This document shows, in pieces, positions 14,380-15,699 of a stretch of DNA of 15,699 bases. Origin of the DNA: an uncultured Lachnospiraceae bacterium (lineage in GTDB: Bacteria > Bacillota_A > Clostridia > Lachnospirales > Lachnospiraceae); the NCBI GenBank assembly GCA_947175285.1, contig CAMWMM010000051.1, positions 1-15,699 on the forward strand, in the 5' to 3' direction. The notes below the pieces were generated by a model. That model had not been told where the DNA came from. It did not search any database and worked only from the letters and a program-made list of their open reading frames with translations. Each line of letters starts with the position of its first letter. Position 1 is the stretch's first letter. The position numbers and the translations under genes are program-made.

Positions 14380-14928
14380 ATGGCTGCATATATTTTTAAA
14401 TTCTGTAAGGTTGTTTTAGTCATATCACCTATCTATTTGTTATTGCGCCGCCCATGGCGGCATTGGGATAAAAGGGAAACTGCCCTGACGGTTTTTGTGC
14501 TGTCCACAGCGGCATTGCTTGTATTGGCTTTTGAAGGGACTTACGGCACACCCTATGCCATGATAGAGAGTATGCGTCACAGAGTAACTTCCGGTGAAAG
14601 GGTCAATCTGGTTCCGTTTAGGACAATCAGTACATACTTTTGCCATTTCATACCGGATGTTTTTCTTGTCAATATTGCAGGGAATATTGTGATGTTCATG
14701 CCATGGGGGTTCGGGTTAGTTCTGCTGTGGAAGAAAAACCAGTCTGTCGGACGTGTGTTGTTTCTGTGTTTTTTTATTACGGCATTAATCGAGACGGGGC
14801 AGCTTTTTATTGGCAGAAGTGTGGATGTGGACGACCTGATTCTGAATTTTGCTGGGGGATGTGCGGGAGCAGCGTTGTGTGCCGGACTTAAGAGAGTTTT
14901 TCCGGTGTTGGAAGAGTTTGCGAAGTAA
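14380..14928 (+). CDS. VanZ-like membrane protein
   Basis: A 182-residue integral membrane protein of the VanZ family. Hydrophobic segments are near 8-22, 34-51, 92-117, 124-142 and 152-170. Family marks are NLVPF (76-80), the NIAGNIVMFMPWG segment (98-110), and ETGQLFIGRSVDVDDLILNFAGG (138-160), with the conserved E, R and D residues. VanZ itself raises teicoplanin resistance in enterococci, but most chromosomal homologues have no proven role, so this should not be read as a resistance gene. Start ATG 14380 is preferred over TTG 14359, with AAAGGA 10 bases upstream. It is divergent from typA. No terminator is seen before the next gene. Confidence 0.85.
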   Translation: MAAYIFKFCKVVLVISPIYLLLRRPWRHWDKRETALTVFVLSTAALLVLAFEGTYGTPYAMIESMRHRVTSGERVNLVPFRTISTYFCHFIPDVFLVNIAGNIVMFMPWGFGLVLLWKKNQSVGRVLFLCFFITALIETGQLFIGRSVDVDDLILNFAGGCAGAALCAGLKRVFPVLEEFAK

Positions 14929-14957
14929 TCTTTGTTATATTTACTTTGAATATTGTC

Positions 14958-14963
14958 TATAAT
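14958..14963 (+). promoter_or_regulatory. -10 box of the Uma2 gene
   Basis: A perfect TATAAT 25 bases before the ATG, with no convincing -35 at 16-18 bases. AGGAGCGAGGG (14970-14980) then serves as ribosome binding site. Confidence 0.4.
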
Positions 14964-14987
14964 AGGATTAGGAGCGAGGGTGTAAAT

Positions 14988-15520
14988 ATGGATGCGTTAA
15001 AAAAAGAAAAAATTTATACCATAGATGATATATATGCTTTACCAGACGGTGAGCGGGCAGAATTGATTGATGGGAAAATCCATTATATGGCTCCACCAAA
15101 CACAAAACAACAAACACTTGTTATGGATTTATCTTATCAAATAAAGGATTATATCAAACGTAATAATGGTGAATACAACGTGTTTCCAGCTCCATTTGCT
15201 GTATTTCTTAATAAGAATAATAAAAATTATGTAGAGCCAGATATATCGGTTATCTGTGATAAAAACAAGATTACAGATCAAGGATGTCATGGCGCTCCAG
15301 ATTGGGTGATTGAAGTTGTTTCACCAAGTAGCAGACCCATGGACTATTTTACAAAGCTTTTAAGTATCGGACTGCAGGAGTAAGAGAATATTGGATTGTA
15401 GATCCTGAGAAACAGCGTATTACAGTTTACATTTTTGAAAAGGAATCAGTAGAAGAGTATTCTTTTGATGACGATGTACCAGTAGGAATATATGAGGGAT
15501 TTACAATAAAAATTGAGTAG
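14988..15520 (+). pseudogene. Uma2-family (DUF820) nuclease-like gene with a frameshift
   Basis: The first part (14988-15383, 131 codons) matches the Uma2/DUF820 fold, a PD-(D/E)xK nuclease relative. The start YTIDDIYALPDGERAELIDGKI, EPDISVI with the active-site Asp, and DWVIEVVSPSSR with the Glu are all present. After KLL the frame reads SIGLQE and stops at 15381-15383. Reading one base differently from about 15361, where one A seems lost in CTTTTAAGTAT, gives KYRTAGVREYWIVDPE and continues to TAG 15518. That is exactly the expected family C terminus. The intact protein would be about 180 residues. Uma2 proteins are abundant in accessory DNA and their biological role is poorly known. A real mutation or a sequencing error both fit. 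Confidence 0.8.
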
Positions 15521-15690
15521 TTATGAAAAGATAATGGAGCTTAATAGAAAGCATTTGGAAAATAATATCCAGATGCTTTCTATGATTATTCGGGGAAATA
15601 TTCTAAGCAGATTACGGACAAGTTTGATTTTTCAAGAGACGGAATTATTCATAAAAATACGATAAAGTTTTTAATGGAGGAGGAATCCTA
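15521..15690. other. Stretch with an inverted repeat and an unstarted open frame
   Basis: After the Uma2 stop there is a long inverted repeat and then an open frame from 15566 (right after a TAA at 15563) to TAA 15689-15691. Its codons read like the end of a real protein (YSGKYSKQITDKFDFSRDG, then FLMEEES), but no start codon precedes them. A competing 43-codon frame, ATG 15534 to TAA 15665, has no convincing ribosome binding site. I favour a decayed 3' gene fragment. Confidence 0.4.
15544..15583. repeat. 16-bp inverted repeat
   Basis: ATAGAAAGCATTTGGA (15544-15559) and TCCAGATGCTTTCTAT (15568-15583) pair over 16 positions with one G-T wobble around an 8-base loop. No T-run follows on either strand, so it is a weak candidate for a terminator; an element end or processing hairpin is also possible. 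Confidence 0.6.
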
Positions 15691-15699
15691 ATGGAAGAG
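15691..15699 (+). CDS. Start of a gene cut by the window edge
   Basis: ATG GAA GAG follows a strong GGAGGAGGA (15676-15684) at 6-base spacing. The ATG shares one base with the preceding TAA (TAATG), the form of coupled genes. Only three codons are visible, so nothing can be said of the product. Confidence 0.5.

Noticed and set aside
15534..15665. A 43-codon small gene
   Set aside because: It has no convincing Shine-Dalgarno, runs through the 16-bp inverted repeat, and its frame is less protein-like than the overlapping start-less frame.
1..15699. CRISPR array, insertion sequence or integrase gene
   Set aside because: No regularly spaced direct repeats and no transposase, recombinase or Cas-like protein occur in any frame.

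Overview
The window looks like chromosome from a low-to-mid GC Gram-positive bacterium, most likely a gut clostridium of the Lachnospiraceae type. The reasons are AGGAGG-type ribosome binding sites, extended -10 promoters, a clostridial-style class A penicillin-binding protein, tandem flavodoxin-like proteins, a VanZ protein and a PIN_3/antitoxin pair. This assignment is inference from gene families and style, not from a marker gene.

Left part (1-2900), accessory in character: a type II toxin-antitoxin pair (antitoxin 56-313, PIN toxin 297-722) is followed by a 338-bp gene-free stretch. That stretch holds a tRNA-3'-end-like scrap, a strong terminator, a 10-bp tandem repeat and a 19-bp dyad. 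Next come two tightly coupled genes: an XRE helix-turn-helix fused to a degenerate orotate phosphoribosyltransferase (1061-1891), and an intact orotidine-5'-phosphate decarboxylase (1893-2801). A second copy of the tRNA-tail/terminator unit lies just after this pair, 2000 bp from the first, so the two-gene module is bracketed by related repeats. I consider the module, a dead pyrE fold on a DNA-binding domain beside a live pyrF, the most interesting thing here.

Middle (2943-7402): a TTGTTT/TACAAT promoter leads a co-directional run made of a 69-aa protein, an anchored transglutaminase-like protein, a tandem flavodoxin-like protein, a HAD hydrolase and a small coiled-coil protein. It closes with a bidirectional terminator.

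Right part (7414-14928), mostly core genes: a class A PBP on the minus strand has a highly structured mRNA leader. Divergent from it run yigZ and mgtE (plus strand), which converge on typA/bipA (minus strand). typA and a vanZ-like gene are divergent and appear to share a palindromic -35 hexamer.

The end (14929-15699) returns to AT-rich accessory sequence: a Uma2-family nuclease gene broken by a frameshift, a 16-bp inverted repeat, an open frame without a start codon, and the first codons of another gene. No CRISPR array, rRNA or intact tRNA is visible.
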